From NCBI RefSeq assembly GCF_026913015.1, contig NZ_JAPTYD010000017.1, positions 1 to 64,000 of the forward strand: a DNA stretch of 64,000 nt. Direction: 5' to 3'. This DNA comes from Paracoccus benzoatiresistens. GTDB taxonomy: Bacteria > Pseudomonadota > Alphaproteobacteria > Rhodobacterales > Rhodobacteraceae. How positions within the stretch are numbered: position 1 is the first letter of the stretch; the number at the start of each line of letters is the position of its first letter. The notes under the pieces are model-generated. The model did no database searches and was not told the DNA's origin. It worked only from the letters and a program-made list of their open reading frames with translations. Position numbers and translations under genes: made by a program. This document shows positions 25,060-34,665 of this stretch, one piece after another.

Positions 25060-26679
25060 CCCGAATTATTCGTGAGGGGTTGGCGAGGCTGGCTTAACCA
25101 CTTGAAGAACTGTAGCTTTGTGGTTCCTACGCCAAAAACCGCAGTTGATCAGGACGCCGCGCCTCACCATGGATGTTTCTACACCTTCTCGTCTGTGTTT
25201 GTCACCGGTCGATGGCAAGCAGGTCCTGCTCGGATTTGACGGTGCCAGGATGAGTTCGGATGCTGGGCTGCTGCTATTGCGGGAGATTGAGCGCCGTGAA
25301 GGTCTGGCAGGCTGTCTGGCCACGTGCGTGAAAGACCCGCGTGCCCCGGCCAGGGTGCAGCACAGTCTCGAGGAGATCATCCGGTTCCGGATCCTGATGA
25401 TTGCGGCGGGCTATGAGGATGCCAATGATGCCGCCGATCTGCGCCATGATCCGAGCTTCAAGCTTGCCCTGGAACGCGCTTCCGAAAGCGGAGCGGCTCT
25501 TTGCTCGCAGCCCACCATCTCGCGGATGGAGAACCTCCCCGACGTCCGGACCCTGATCCGCATGGGGCGGGAGATGGTCCGGTTCTACTGCCAGTCCTTC
25601 CCCCGAGCGCCCCGGCAGATCGTGCTGGATATCGACGACACCTTCGATGCCGCCTACGGCCATCAGCAGCTTCGCCTGTTCAATTCGTATTACGATGAAT
25701 ATGGCTTCCAGCCCATCGTGGTCTTCGACGGGGAGGGACGGCTGGTCGGGGCCCAGCTGCGCCCGGCCCGACGGCCCAAAGGAGCCGAAATCGCGGCCCA
25801 TCTCCGGCGGCTGATCCGGCAGATCCGCCGCTTCTGGCCCAAAACCGAAATCCTGCTGCGGGCCGACAGCCATTACTGCACCCCGCAGGTTCTCGATCTC
25901 TGTGACGGGCTCGACCTGCTCTATGTCTTCGGCCTTTCGAAAAATACGCGGCTGGCGGCACATGTCCTGCCGCTCGAAGCCTCGACGGCCGAGCGCTACG
26001 CCCGCAGTCCCGGTCCGACGCTGCGCCGGTTCAAGACCTTCTCCTATGCGGCCGGGTCCTGGTCGAAGCCGCGGCGCGTCATCGCCCGGGTCGAGGTCAG
26101 CTTCCGCGGACGGGACACCCGCTATATCGTGACCAATCTCGAGGGCGGGCGCGGCAAGCATCTCTACAAGAGGCTTTATTCTGCCCGGGGTCAGGCCGAG
26201 AACCACATCAAGGGCTGGAAGACCCATCTCGCCGCGGACCGGACCTCCTGCTCAAAGGCGAATGCCAACCAGATGCGGCTGATGCTGCACGGGTGTGCCT
26301 ACTGGCTCTGGTGGACGCTCCGCGCCGCCTGTCCGAAACGGTCCCCGTGGCGGCACGCCCAGTTCGACACGCTGCGCCTGCATCTGCTCAAGCTGGCCGC
26401 GACAATCGTCGAAAAGAAGACCCGCATCATCATCACGCTTCCGGCCTGCTGCCCGCGCAGGAAGCTTCTCACTCTGCTGTTCCGCGCCCTCGAACCACCG
26501 CGTCCCGCCTGACGCAAACGCCCCGCTCACCCGGAAACATCAACCTGCACAATCTCACATCGCCTCAACGACCGGGACGAAAAACCGGGCGTCAAAGCCT
26601 GTTGCGCGTCTCAAACCAAGATGGACGGCGCCATGCCTATCCGGTCCGAAAAGACAACTTCATGAATTATTGCGGCTAA
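25056..26679. mobile_element. Complete IS1380-family insertion sequence with target duplication
   Basis: The element spans 25060-26675 (1,616 bp). Its ends CCCGAATTATTCGTGAGG (left) and CCGCAATAATTCATGAAG (right, reversed) agree at 13 of 18 positions. It is flanked by direct repeats CTAA at 25056-25059 and 26676-26679, the 4-bp duplication expected for IS1380. The intact duplication implies a simple and fairly recent insertion next to the IS3 remnant. Confidence 0.85.
25169..26512 (+). CDS. IS1380-family transposase
   Basis: 447 residues counting from the Met at 25169 (the frame opens at 25118). Full-length DDE transposase: first D in VLDIDDTFD, second in LLRADSHYC and E in ARGQAENHIKGWK, the YREK-like region of the family. 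Central FNSYYDEYGFQPIVVFDG is characteristic of IS1380. No disruption seen, so it may be active. It is the only gene of the element. Confidence 0.92.
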   Translation: MDVSTPSRLCLSPVDGKQVLLGFDGARMSSDAGLLLLREIERREGLAGCLATCVKDPRAPARVQHSLEEIIRFRILMIAAGYEDANDAADLRHDPSFKLALERASESGAALCSQPTISRMENLPDVRTLIRMGREMVRFYCQSFPRAPRQIVLDIDDTFDAAYGHQQLRLFNSYYDEYGFQPIVVFDGEGRLVGAQLRPARRPKGAEIAAHLRRLIRQIRRFWPKTEILLRADSHYCTPQVLDLCDGLDLLYVFGLSKNTRLAAHVLPLEASTAERYARSPGPTLRRFKTFSYAAGSWSKPRRVIARVEVSFRGRDTRYIVTNLEGGRGKHLYKRLYSARGQAENHIKGWKTHLAADRTSCSKANANQMRLMLHGCAYWLWWTLRAACPKRSPWRHAQFDTLRLHLLKLAATIVEKKTRIIITLPACCPRRKLLTLLFRALEPPRPA

Positions 26680-26852
26680 GCGCTCTCCACATAAGCCGGG
26701 CAAGTCCCCACGGCTGACAGCAGCGACTAAGTGAAGCCTTTGGCGGAGAGTGTCGCTCCCCACCGATGTCGTGAGTGACCGGTGGTGCCACAGCTCAATG
26801 TATATTTGGCGAAAGGTCATCCGCCCAAGGTTTTTGTAAGCCCTGCCTGCCG

Positions 26853-27152
26853 TCAAATCCCCACCAGCGCCATGTCCAGGGCAGCCATGATGGGGCTGTC
26901 CTGATCGGCCAAATTGCTCACTGGACTGCGCAGCAGCGACCGAGGGATAGCCGCCATGAACTGGGTGACCATGACATGAGGCTCCGAGCCGATCTCGAAC
27001 ACGGGATTGAGCCGCTTCGCCGGAACCGGAGCTTGTGACACTGGGAGCAGCGGCACGACGATGCGCGTGTTCAGGCTATCCAGAACATCGGCCTGGACAT
27101 CGAGAACATAGCCCGACCCCGAAGGGCTGGCATAGACATCAAACCGGGCCAT
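26853..27152 (-). CDS. ccdB: CcdB-type toxin
   Basis: A 99-residue CcdB-family protein: MARFDVYASPSGSGYVLDVQADVLD at the start, TRIVVPLLP, FEIGSEPHVMVTQFMAAIP and the C-terminal ...IMAALDMALVGI ending that in CcdB contacts DNA gyrase. It overlaps the ccdA stop by one base (the A of TGATGG is shared). Expected to poison gyrase when CcdA decays, stabilising the carrying replicon or island. Confidence 0.9.
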   Translation of the reverse strand: MARFDVYASPSGSGYVLDVQADVLDSLNTRIVVPLLPVSQAPVPAKRLNPVFEIGSEPHVMVTQFMAAIPRSLLRSPVSNLADQDSPIMAALDMALVGI

Positions 27153-27388
27153 CAGAACTGACGGTATTGGTCGAGTGGCAAGCCATGCGCATCAGCCCAC
27201 GCGTTCGAGCTTTCCAAAGCGGCGGCGTTCTCCCGCTTCCAAGCTTCCGCTTTTGCAACGGCGACAGCCCGCCTGACACCTGCTTCTGCCGCTTGCGACA
27301 GATTGATCCCGAAGGACCGGGCTTCTGTCAGCAACGTGGGGTCTAGCGTCAGGTTCGTTCGCTTCCGAGGTTCGGCTTCAGCTTGCAT
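27152..27388 (-). CDS. ccdA: CcdA-type antitoxin
   Basis: A 78-residue antitoxin: an N-terminal ribbon-helix-helix (RTNLTLDPTLLTEARSFGINLSQAAEAGVR) and a C-terminal toxin-binding tail (WKRENAAALESSNAWADAHGLPLDQYRQF, here given in parts WKRENAAAL and NAWADAHGLPL). Placed directly upstream of ccdB. It neutralises CcdB and probably represses the operon. Confidence 0.9.
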   Translation of the reverse strand: MQAEAEPRKRTNLTLDPTLLTEARSFGINLSQAAEAGVRRAVAVAKAEAWKRENAAALESSNAWADAHGLPLDQYRQF

Positions 27389-27403
27389 GGTTCACCTCTC
27401 ATC

Positions 27404-27424
27404 ATGCGCATGATATATGCGCAT
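27404..27424. promoter_or_regulatory. Paired palindromes upstream of ccdAB, likely operator
   Basis: Two copies of the palindrome ATGCGCAT (27404-27411 and 27417-27424) are separated by five AT bases, 16 bases before the ccdA start. RHH antitoxins bind such repeated short palindromes, so this is the probable CcdA/CcdB operator. It also lies upstream of the divergent SbcD-like gene. Confidence 0.65.
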
Positions 27425-27535
27425 TGCCATGGGGTGCAACTTGAAACTTGGCATAGTCATACACTTGCCGAGCTGCGCCGAGTGCGCGAGGTGTCCCTGC
27501 TTACCATATGTGCCGCCCAAAAGGATTCCTGCCCA

Positions 27536-28648
27536 ATGTTTCGCTTCCTGCATTCCTCCGACCTGCACCTGGGCAAGGCCTTCGGCGGGTATCCCGAGGG
27601 CATCCGCAATCGCCTGCGCGAAGCCCGGCATGGCGCCATTGCCCGGCTGGCCCAGGCTGCACGCGATGGCGGGGCAAATGTCGTCCTGCTGGCGGGCGAC
27701 ACCTTCGATGCCGAGACCCCTGCCCCGGACACGCTGCGCCACGCCTTGCGAGCCATGGCGGCTGAGGCCGACATCACCTGGATCATGCTGCCCGGCAATC
27801 ACGACAGCCTGGCCGCCACGGAACTCTGGCGCCGCATTGCGGCTGACGCCCCCGCAAACCTGCGTCCCATCACCACAGCCGAGCCGTTCGAGATCATGCC
27901 AGGCGCCATGCTCCTGCCTGCTCCCTGCACGCAGCGCCGTCCCGGTCGTGATCTGACCGAGGCCATGGCCGCGGCGACACCCGAAGGCTGCCTGCGCATC
28001 GGCTTGGGCCATGGCGCGATCAGTGACTTTTCGGGCGAGGAAGGCGCGCCGGGCATCATCGCGCCGGACCGCGCCCGGCTTGCCGGTCTTGACTATCTGG
28101 CGCTTGGCGACTGGCACGGCCAGATGCAGGTGAACCCCACCACCCGGTATTCCGGCACCCCCGAGGCCGATGGCTTCAAGCACGCCACGGCCAGTGGCGC
28201 CCTGCTCGTCACCCTTGATGGGGGCGCAGAGATCCGCCCTGTCGAAACCGGCTCGCTGGGATGGCAGACCCTGACCCTCGATCTGCTGCCCGGCGATGAT
28301 CCGGTAGGCCGACTGGCTCAAGCCCTGCCCTTGCCGATGCTGCGCCGGAACCTTCTGCTGCGTCTGGTCGTGAGCGGCCGGCTGCCCCTGGCCTCACGCG
28401 CCGCGCTTGAAGCCGAGGCGCGGGCTGTAGGGCCGGATTTCGGCTGGTTCCACCACGACCTGAGCGGACTTGCCACCGAGGCGCATCCGGACGATCTCGA
28501 CGAGATCGACCGTGCCGGCGCCCTGCGCCAGGCCGCCGAGGTGCTTCTGGCCGAGGCAGGGGATCCGACCCGCGCCCAGAGCGAGCGCGACATCGCATCG
28601 GCTGCCCTGGCGCGGCTTTACGCCTTGGCTCGGGAGGTTCAGGCATGA
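27536..28648 (+). CDS. SbcD/Mre11-type metallophosphoesterase (DNA repair exonuclease)
   Basis: 370 residues. Calcineurin-like phosphoesterase motifs: SSDLHLG (D-x-H), LLAGDTFD (GD), LPGNHDS (GNHD), GLGHGAI and LGDWHG (GH). This is the shorter YhaO-like SbcD form with a C-terminal helical domain. The start at 27536 has AAGGA upstream; the frame runs back to 27383 through non-coding sequence. It overlaps the next gene by four bases (ATGA), the usual nuclease-ATPase pair. Its partner is truncated, so it may no longer work as a complex. Confidence 0.88.
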   Translation: MFRFLHSSDLHLGKAFGGYPEGIRNRLREARHGAIARLAQAARDGGANVVLLAGDTFDAETPAPDTLRHALRAMAAEADITWIMLPGNHDSLAATELWRRIAADAPANLRPITTAEPFEIMPGAMLLPAPCTQRRPGRDLTEAMAAATPEGCLRIGLGHGAISDFSGEEGAPGIIAPDRARLAGLDYLALGDWHGQMQVNPTTRYSGTPEADGFKHATASGALLVTLDGGAEIRPVETGSLGWQTLTLDLLPGDDPVGRLAQALPLPMLRRNLLLRLVVSGRLPLASRAALEAEARAVGPDFGWFHHDLSGLATEAHPDDLDEIDRAGALRQAAEVLLAEAGDPTRAQSERDIASAALARLYALAREVQA

Positions 28649-29985
28649 GGATCCGTGCGCTTGAACTGACCAACATCCGCCGCTTTGCCGGCCAGACTGC
28701 CCGGATCGAGGGGATCGGCGACGGCATCACCGTGCTGTGCGAGCCCAACGAGTTCGGCAAGTCCACCTTCCTCGATGCCTTGCATGCCCTGTTCTTCGAG
28801 CGGCATCGCGGCACGCGCGCACCCGTCAAGGCGCTCCAGCCTCATGCGGGCGGCGCTCCCGAGGTTGCCCTCGATATTGAGTTGCCGCAGGGGCACTACC
28901 GCATCGAGAAGCGCTGGCTTTCCCGTTCCCGTGCCCGCGTTTACGAGAATGGCAGTCTCCTGGCCCAGGATGACGAGGCCGAGGCCTGGATCGACAGCCT
29001 CACCGGCCGTGGCTTGTCCGGGCCATCGGGCCTCCTGTGGGTCCGCCAAGGACTTCTGGGCATGGAGCCCGAGGGCAGTTCGGCCAGCGACAAGTCTGAC
29101 CGCGAGCGGGCCCTTGGTGCCCGGCGCGATCTCCTGTCCTCGGTTGCGGGAGAGATCGCCCTGATGACCGGCGGACGCAGGCTGGATGCGGTGATGGCCA
29201 GGGTGGATGAGGCCTTGGGCAGGCTGGCCACGGCAACCGGCCGGGCCAAGGCCGGAGGTGCCTGGGCGCAAGCCGAGGCAGAGGCCGAGACCCTGCGCCA
29301 GGAAGACACGGGACTTGCCGGCAAGGCCGCACGCCTGTCTGCCGACCTCGCGCGCCGCAGCCAGGCACAGCGCCAGCTGCGCGAGCTTGATGATCAGGGC
29401 GCGGAGCAACAAAGGCAGGACGCCCTGCGCGCTGCCCAGAAAGCCCAAGCTGACGCGGAGGCCCAAGCCGGCAGGCTGGAGGAGGCCCGGCGTGCCTTGG
29501 CGTTGGCCAGGGTAACTGCCGACAACACCCGCGTCCGGATCGAACAGCTGGAAAACCTGACCGAGCGCGTCACCGGCGCCAAGGAGGCTTTGGGGGCTGC
29601 CCGTGACGAGGCCGCACGCCAGGAGGAACGGGCCACCGGGCAGGCGGCAACCGACAGCGCCGCTGCTGCGGCCCTTTCCGATGCACGGGATTGCACAGGC
29701 ATGATCCGCGACAGGCTGGCCATCGCGCAGCGGGCGCGACTGGCCCAAGCCGCACAGGAGCGTGCCAGGCAGTTGGGACGCACCCTGGCCGAGGCGGAAC
29801 GGCTTCGAGCGATCCTCGAGGCGGATCGCGCGCAGCGGGGTCTGCTGGTGGTGACGCCGCAGGCCCTGGCCGCGGCCGAAGAGGCGCGCGACGCCCATGA
29901 TCGGCTGGCCTCTCGTCTTGCGGCGCAATCCGTCAGCGTCACGCTTCACTATACCGGTGCGGTTCGGGTGCGGGAGGCGCAGTGA
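28645..29985 (+). pseudogene. Truncated SbcC/YhaN-like AAA ATPase
   Basis: 446 residues with an intact ABC-type N-terminus (RIRALELTNIRRF; Walker A-like EPNEFGKST near 36) and the first part of a long alanine-rich coiled coil. Full-length relatives are about twice as long and carry the signature motif and Walker B at the C-terminus; here the frame ends within the coiled coil/hook region (QSVSVTLHYTG) and no C-terminal half follows. A deletion or rearrangement has removed it, so the ATPase cannot hydrolyse ATP normally. Confidence 0.75.
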
Positions 29986-30357
29986 GCCAGAGCTGAAAAT
30001 TGTGGCTATGGGCGGTAAGCAGCCTAACGGCGCTGCAGCAGAACTCTGTAAGGACCGGATGAAGCGGACCTTCAATCGGGCGGCGAGGTGGCAGGGCCGC
30101 GAGCAATCAAACATACAACACGAGCCGAGCAGAGATACTCAGGGGCTGCCAACTCCTACCAAGTCCAGTCTAACAAGCGTTAGCCGTGGTGCGGAGCGAT
30201 TCAGGACCTCATGGGCCGCAGATTGCAGTGATAGAATTGGGCAAGCACTGCGACATTGCTGCAACCAGGGCCGGGATTTTGTGATACATTGAACCATTGG
30301 TCCGGAGACGTTCCGTTCCATTCGGCAGGACGATCTCCGACTCACGGGGAGGAAGTC
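29986..30357. other. No supported gene
   Basis: A rearrangement scar between the truncated ATPase gene and the oxidoreductase gene. No gene, repeat or element end was identified. A ribosome site (GGGGAGG) for the next gene lies at the right end. Confidence 0.4.
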
Positions 30358-31728
30358 ATGACTGCGAATGCTGTTAGCGAGTTGCGAGACAGGGTCAGGG
30401 GCGACGTGATCGGTCCCGAGGACGCGGGTTTCGAAGAGGCTCGCAAGGTCCACAATGGCATGATCGACAAGCGACCCGCTGTGATCGTGCGCGCTGTGAA
30501 CGCCCGCGATGCCATGACCACCGTGAACTTCGCCCGCGACAATGGTCTCGCCCTGTCGGTGCGGGGCGGCGGGCACAGCGGCCCAGGATTTGGCACGAAC
30601 GATGGCGGCGTCGTCTTGGATTTCGCGCGCATGCGCGGCGTCCGCGTCGATCCGAGGACAAAGACCGCCCGAGCCGAAGGCGGCGCGACCTGGGGGGACT
30701 TCAATGCTGCAACCCACGCTTTTGGTCTGGCTACAACCGGCGGCATTATCTCAACGACGGGCATTGCTGGGCTGACACTGGGCGGTGGTATCGGGTACCT
30801 CTCGCGCGGACACGGCCTGTCGCTGGACAATCTGATCTCCGCCGATGTGGTGACCGCTGATGGCAACATGGTCATTGCCAACGAAGAGGAGAATGCCGAC
30901 CTCTTTTGGGCGATACGCGGCGGCGGCGGAAACTTCGGTGTCTGCACCTCTATGGAATACAAGCTGCAACCGGTCCAGACCGTCTACTGGGGGCCGATGT
31001 TCTACGAGATTGATGAGGCCGAGACCATTTTCAGGTTCTACCGTGACTACATAAAGTCGGCTCCTCGTGAGATGGGATGCTTTCCCGCCTTCCAGATCGC
31101 ACCTCCGTTGCCGTTTATTCCCGAGGACCGGCACGGCGACATGTTCGTGGCGATCGTGGCCTGTTGGTCGGGCGACCCCAGCCAAGGCGAGCGCCAGTTC
31201 AAGGTTTTTCACGAGGTCGCCGAGGTCAAGGCCGAGATGATTGGGCCGGTTCCCTACCCGATGATCAATTCGGCCTTCGACGGACTGTTCCCGACCGGCA
31301 TCCGCCAGTACTGGAAGGGCAACTTCGTCAAGGAGTTGACCGACGAGGCGATTGCCGTCCATGTTCGTCACGGGCCCAACGCGCCGACCGTCAGTTCGAC
31401 CATGCACCTTTACCCGATCAACGGCGCCTGCCATGACGTGGCGAGTGACGCAACCGCCTTTGGCCATCGCGACGCAAACTTCGCGATGGTGGTGCTGGCC
31501 GCCTCGGATGATCCGGCCGATGATGCCGCGCATACCAAATGGGTGCGCGACTACTCGGACGCGGTGTCGCCCCATTCCGAACCGGGGGGCTACATCAACT
31601 TCATGGACGAGGACGACCGCGGGCGGGTGCGTGACAATTTCGGCACCAACTACGAGCGCCTGGTACAGATCAAGCGGCGCTACGATCCCGACAACCTGTT
31701 CCGGATTAACCAGAATATTGCACCCTGA
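30358..31728 (+). CDS. FAD-binding (BBE-type) oxidoreductase
   Basis: 456 residues. N-terminal PCMH/VAO FAD-binding domain with RGGGHSGPG (near 65-73; its His is the usual covalent FAD attachment), TGIAGLTLGGGIGYLSR and WAIRGGGGNFG. C-terminal berberine-bridge-like segment (YINFMDEDD, NYERLVQIKRRYDPDNLFRINQNI). ATG at 30358 is chosen for its GGGGAGG site. Substrate unknown; relatives oxidise sugars, alkaloids or other alcohols. The next gene is another flavoprotein. Confidence 0.88.
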   Translation: MTANAVSELRDRVRGDVIGPEDAGFEEARKVHNGMIDKRPAVIVRAVNARDAMTTVNFARDNGLALSVRGGGHSGPGFGTNDGGVVLDFARMRGVRVDPRTKTARAEGGATWGDFNAATHAFGLATTGGIISTTGIAGLTLGGGIGYLSRGHGLSLDNLISADVVTADGNMVIANEEENADLFWAIRGGGGNFGVCTSMEYKLQPVQTVYWGPMFYEIDEAETIFRFYRDYIKSAPREMGCFPAFQIAPPLPFIPEDRHGDMFVAIVACWSGDPSQGERQFKVFHEVAEVKAEMIGPVPYPMINSAFDGLFPTGIRQYWKGNFVKELTDEAIAVHVRHGPNAPTVSSTMHLYPINGACHDVASDATAFGHRDANFAMVVLAASDDPADDAAHTKWVRDYSDAVSPHSEPGGYINFMDEDDRGRVRDNFGTNYERLVQIKRRYDPDNLFRINQNIAP

Positions 31729-31862
31729 AGCGTCGGGAGGATCACAAAGGGACGTCGCCTCTTGCCTGGCCGCATATCTGACGCATCGAAGCCATGCGCC
31801 CGGTAAGCAGCTCGAGATCGTAGTCTCGATCTGTCAGTCGACCCATTATCGGGGATGGTCCG

Positions 31863-33308
31863 ATGATCACACGAACAATCCAGACAGACTACCTCGTCGT
31901 TGGGGCAGGGGCGATGGGCATGGCGTTCATCGATGCGCTTATCGACAAGGCCGACGTCCATGTGATCCTTGTCGACCGACGCCACTCGGCTGGAGGACAC
32001 TGGCAAGACTCCTACCCCTTCGTCCGGCTGCACCAGGCGTCGCTGTTCTATGGGGTCGCCTCAACACAATTAGGGACCGGCGCGATCCAGCATGACGGGC
32101 CCGAGACCGGGCTGCAGGAGCGGGCCCGCCAGCCGCAGATCCAAGCCTACTATGATGACATTCTGCATCGCCGCTTTCTCGGCTCCGGCCGCGTGATGTT
32201 CCTCGGCGGCCACGAGCACCGTGAAGCGGATGGCCGTCAGATCCTCACGTCGCGGGTGTCGGGCGAGACGGTTCAGGTCGACGTGCGACGCCGGGTCGTC
32301 GATGCCACGTACCTGTCGCCAACGATCCCGGCGACCACTCCTCCGCCGTTCGGGGTGGCGGAGGATGTTCGCGTTGTGCCGGTCAACGAGCTCACAAGGC
32401 TCGGCGCGGCGCCCAGCGAGTTCGTCATTGTCGGTTCCGGCAAGACCGCGACCGATGCGATCGTTTGGCTGTTGATGAACGGCGTGCCGCCCGATCGCAT
32501 CCTGTGGATCCGTCCGCGCGATCCGTGGATGCTCGATCGGGCCGTAGTGCAGCCGGACCCGGTTGTGGCGTACGACCTTGCGGCGACCATCTTCGAGGCG
32601 GCGATCGAGGCACGGTCGCCGAACGAGATGTTCCTCCACCTCGAAGCAGCAGGCGTGATGCTGCGGATCGACCGCGAGGTCATGCCGAGCATGGCCAAGA
32701 CGCCAACCCTTGGTCGATGGGAACTCGCCCTCCTCCGCACGGTCGATCGCGTCGTCCGGCTCGGGCATGTAAGGCATGTCAGCCGGCGCGAGATCGCACT
32801 CGAAAAGGGATCGGTCCCGCTGGCTCCGCACGCCCTCGTCATTCACTGCGCAGGCTCGGGCCTCAGGTACCCTCCGCTGGTTCCCATCTGGGGGACTGAC
32901 CGCCTACGGCTTCAGACGATCCGGGCTGGTTTCCCGTGCTTCTGCGCGGCCTTGGCCGGCTACGTGGAAGCCACTCGCGACAACGACTTGGAGCGCAATC
33001 GGCTTTGTCCGCCGAATACGCTACCTGACACCCCGTCCAGCTGGGCGGAGATGCAGCTGCGCGGCACTCTTGCGACACGCGCCTATGGCGCCGAGCCGGA
33101 CATCGCTTCGTGGGCGAACCGATGCGCGCTGAACCCGGCGCGGCTCGACCCGTCACGCGCCGGCGACACTGACGTAACGTCCGCCTCCGCCCGATTGGCT
33201 GCTGTCTCGAAACAAGGTGTTGCACGCATGGCTGAACTTGCTGGCATGTCACCGGCGGTTGCTGTCCAAGGACCCTCTGCAACAAAAAGATCAAGACATG
33301 AGTGGTAA
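31863..33308 (+). CDS. FAD/NAD(P)-dependent oxidoreductase (monooxygenase-like)
   Basis: 481 residues. N-terminal FAD fold (YLVVGAGAMGMAF, residues 10-22) with LVDRRHSAGGHWQDSYPFVRLHQ (in pieces DRRHSAGGHW and PFVRLHQ) typical of flavin monooxygenase-type proteins. A second Rossmann motif (FVIVGSGKTATDA) lies near residue 187. The C-terminal ~50 residues look low in conservation. Substrate not evident. Same strand as the BBE-type gene, 134 bases away. Confidence 0.8.
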   Translation: MITRTIQTDYLVVGAGAMGMAFIDALIDKADVHVILVDRRHSAGGHWQDSYPFVRLHQASLFYGVASTQLGTGAIQHDGPETGLQERARQPQIQAYYDDILHRRFLGSGRVMFLGGHEHREADGRQILTSRVSGETVQVDVRRRVVDATYLSPTIPATTPPPFGVAEDVRVVPVNELTRLGAAPSEFVIVGSGKTATDAIVWLLMNGVPPDRILWIRPRDPWMLDRAVVQPDPVVAYDLAATIFEAAIEARSPNEMFLHLEAAGVMLRIDREVMPSMAKTPTLGRWELALLRTVDRVVRLGHVRHVSRREIALEKGSVPLAPHALVIHCAGSGLRYPPLVPIWGTDRLRLQTIRAGFPCFCAALAGYVEATRDNDLERNRLCPPNTLPDTPSSWAEMQLRGTLATRAYGAEPDIASWANRCALNPARLDPSRAGDTDVTSASARLAAVSKQGVARMAELAGMSPAVAVQGPSATKRSRHEW

Positions 33309-33729
33309 GTGGGCGTCGAGCTGTCCTCTGGCTCATCTCTGATGGCCTGAGGATCCGCAGGTCTTGGCATGGGAAGGCGAGCTTCGCTCCCGTATCCAAC
33401 ATGCCGCACCGCCAACCCCAGTCGGGGTCGCATCATCGGTGCAGATTATGTTCTGGTATCGAAGACGTTCGTGGCCCTTGCGCTTGATCTCGCGTCGTAC
33501 TTGCGGCAAGGATCCGCGGGCGACATCCCGACCTCTTCGGTCTTTCCTTGGGCATTTCTGCTCGCCGTGGCTCAGTGCGCCAGCCATCTCAGCCTTCGGC
33601 TACTAGGACCTGTTCAAAGGGGCCGCCCTGTTCCCGGCTCCGATAACTTTCACAGGTATGAAGTCATAGGGTTCAGCGGTCTGCCTTCCGCTCAGCGCTT
33701 GAAACGCCATGACTTGCGCGACCGGACGT
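33309..33729. other. No supported gene
   Basis: About 420 bases between the convergent FAD oxidoreductase and VOC genes. Short frames exist on both strands but none resembles a known protein. Confidence 0.4.
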
Positions 33730-34125
33730 CTAGCCAGAGCGCGTCGGAATATCCTCGTGCAGGCAGAGGATGTTTCCTTCTGGATCGTTGAACCAGGCGG
33801 CTTTTTCCGAACCCAGCACGCAAACGTGTTCAACCGTCTTGAACCCCGGCAGGTCGTAGTCGGCGAACACCACACCACGGCCTTCGAGCTCCCTGATCGA
33901 GACGCCGATATCGTCCACCCGAAAGCTCACTGCGGTATGCTCGGCTTTGGTCCCTTCGGGCCTTGGGAACAGAGCAATCTCGGTGCCGCCGCAGCGGTAA
34001 ACCACCTTTCCGTCATGCCGTTCCTCACCCGCCGGCAACGCCAGCGCCCGCTCGTAGAACTCGCGTGCCCGCGCAAGATCGCGGACCGGCAACATCACTG
34101 TAACCTGACTGGCACTGAGTTGCAT
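33730..34125 (-). CDS. VOC (glyoxalase/bleomycin-resistance) family protein
   Basis: 131 residues with two beta-alpha-beta-beta-beta units of the vicinal-oxygen-chelate fold: VTVMLPVRDLARAREFYERAL at the start and AAWFNDPEGNILCLHE at the end (Glu as the last metal ligand). GAGGAGGG precedes the ATG. Could be a dioxygenase, isomerase or binding protein; a specific function cannot be given. Confidence 0.85.
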   Translation of the reverse strand: MQLSASQVTVMLPVRDLARAREFYERALALPAGEERHDGKVVYRCGGTEIALFPRPEGTKAEHTAVSFRVDDIGVSIRELEGRGVVFADYDLPGFKTVEHVCVLGSEKAAWFNDPEGNILCLHEDIPTRSG

Positions 34126-34665
34126 GACACCCTCCTCGCCGCATACCGGACCCGATCATTCTACGCCCCCATGTGATTCTCGGCCAGCAGCGTCCCGGTT
34201 CCTGCATCGCCGACGCTGCCCAGCTCCAAGATGCTGCAGTGAATACGACCGGGCTGCTTCGAGGGGCCACAATACGGCACCAGGAGCTGTACCTCTTGCG
34301 GCTATGTGCCGGGCTGTACTCGTGGTCCTCAAGAGGGCGTCAACGACCGACACCAGGGGCCGCGCACGGTGGCACAGTGCGCCAGGCTCGACCAGCGGCT
34401 ATGGGGCGGCTCTCCGCTATATACGCGAAAGCTGCAACCGTGCCACTGCCCGCCTGAATGTCTCTGATGGGCTCAAAGCCCTCAAAGCACAACTGCGTGT
34501 CTTGGATTAATGGCTGCTTCGTCCCGCATCGCTGCCGCCATCCTGCACCGGCTTGCTGCAACGAACATGAATGGCCGGTGTGGGGAAGCTGCAGCACAGC
34601 ACAATGCTTAGCGTCACTGGCGGCTTTGGGCCGGCCGGCAGGAAACCTGTCGGGCGGCTTCCGGA
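34126..34665. other. No supported gene
   Basis: About 540 bases with only short frames of no recognisable family. Lies between the VOC gene and the integrase relic and is probably degraded sequence. Confidence 0.4.

Noticed and set aside
34126-34665. Possible small genes between the VOC gene and integrase relic
   Set aside because: Frames overlap each other on both strands and show no family similarity or ribosome site.
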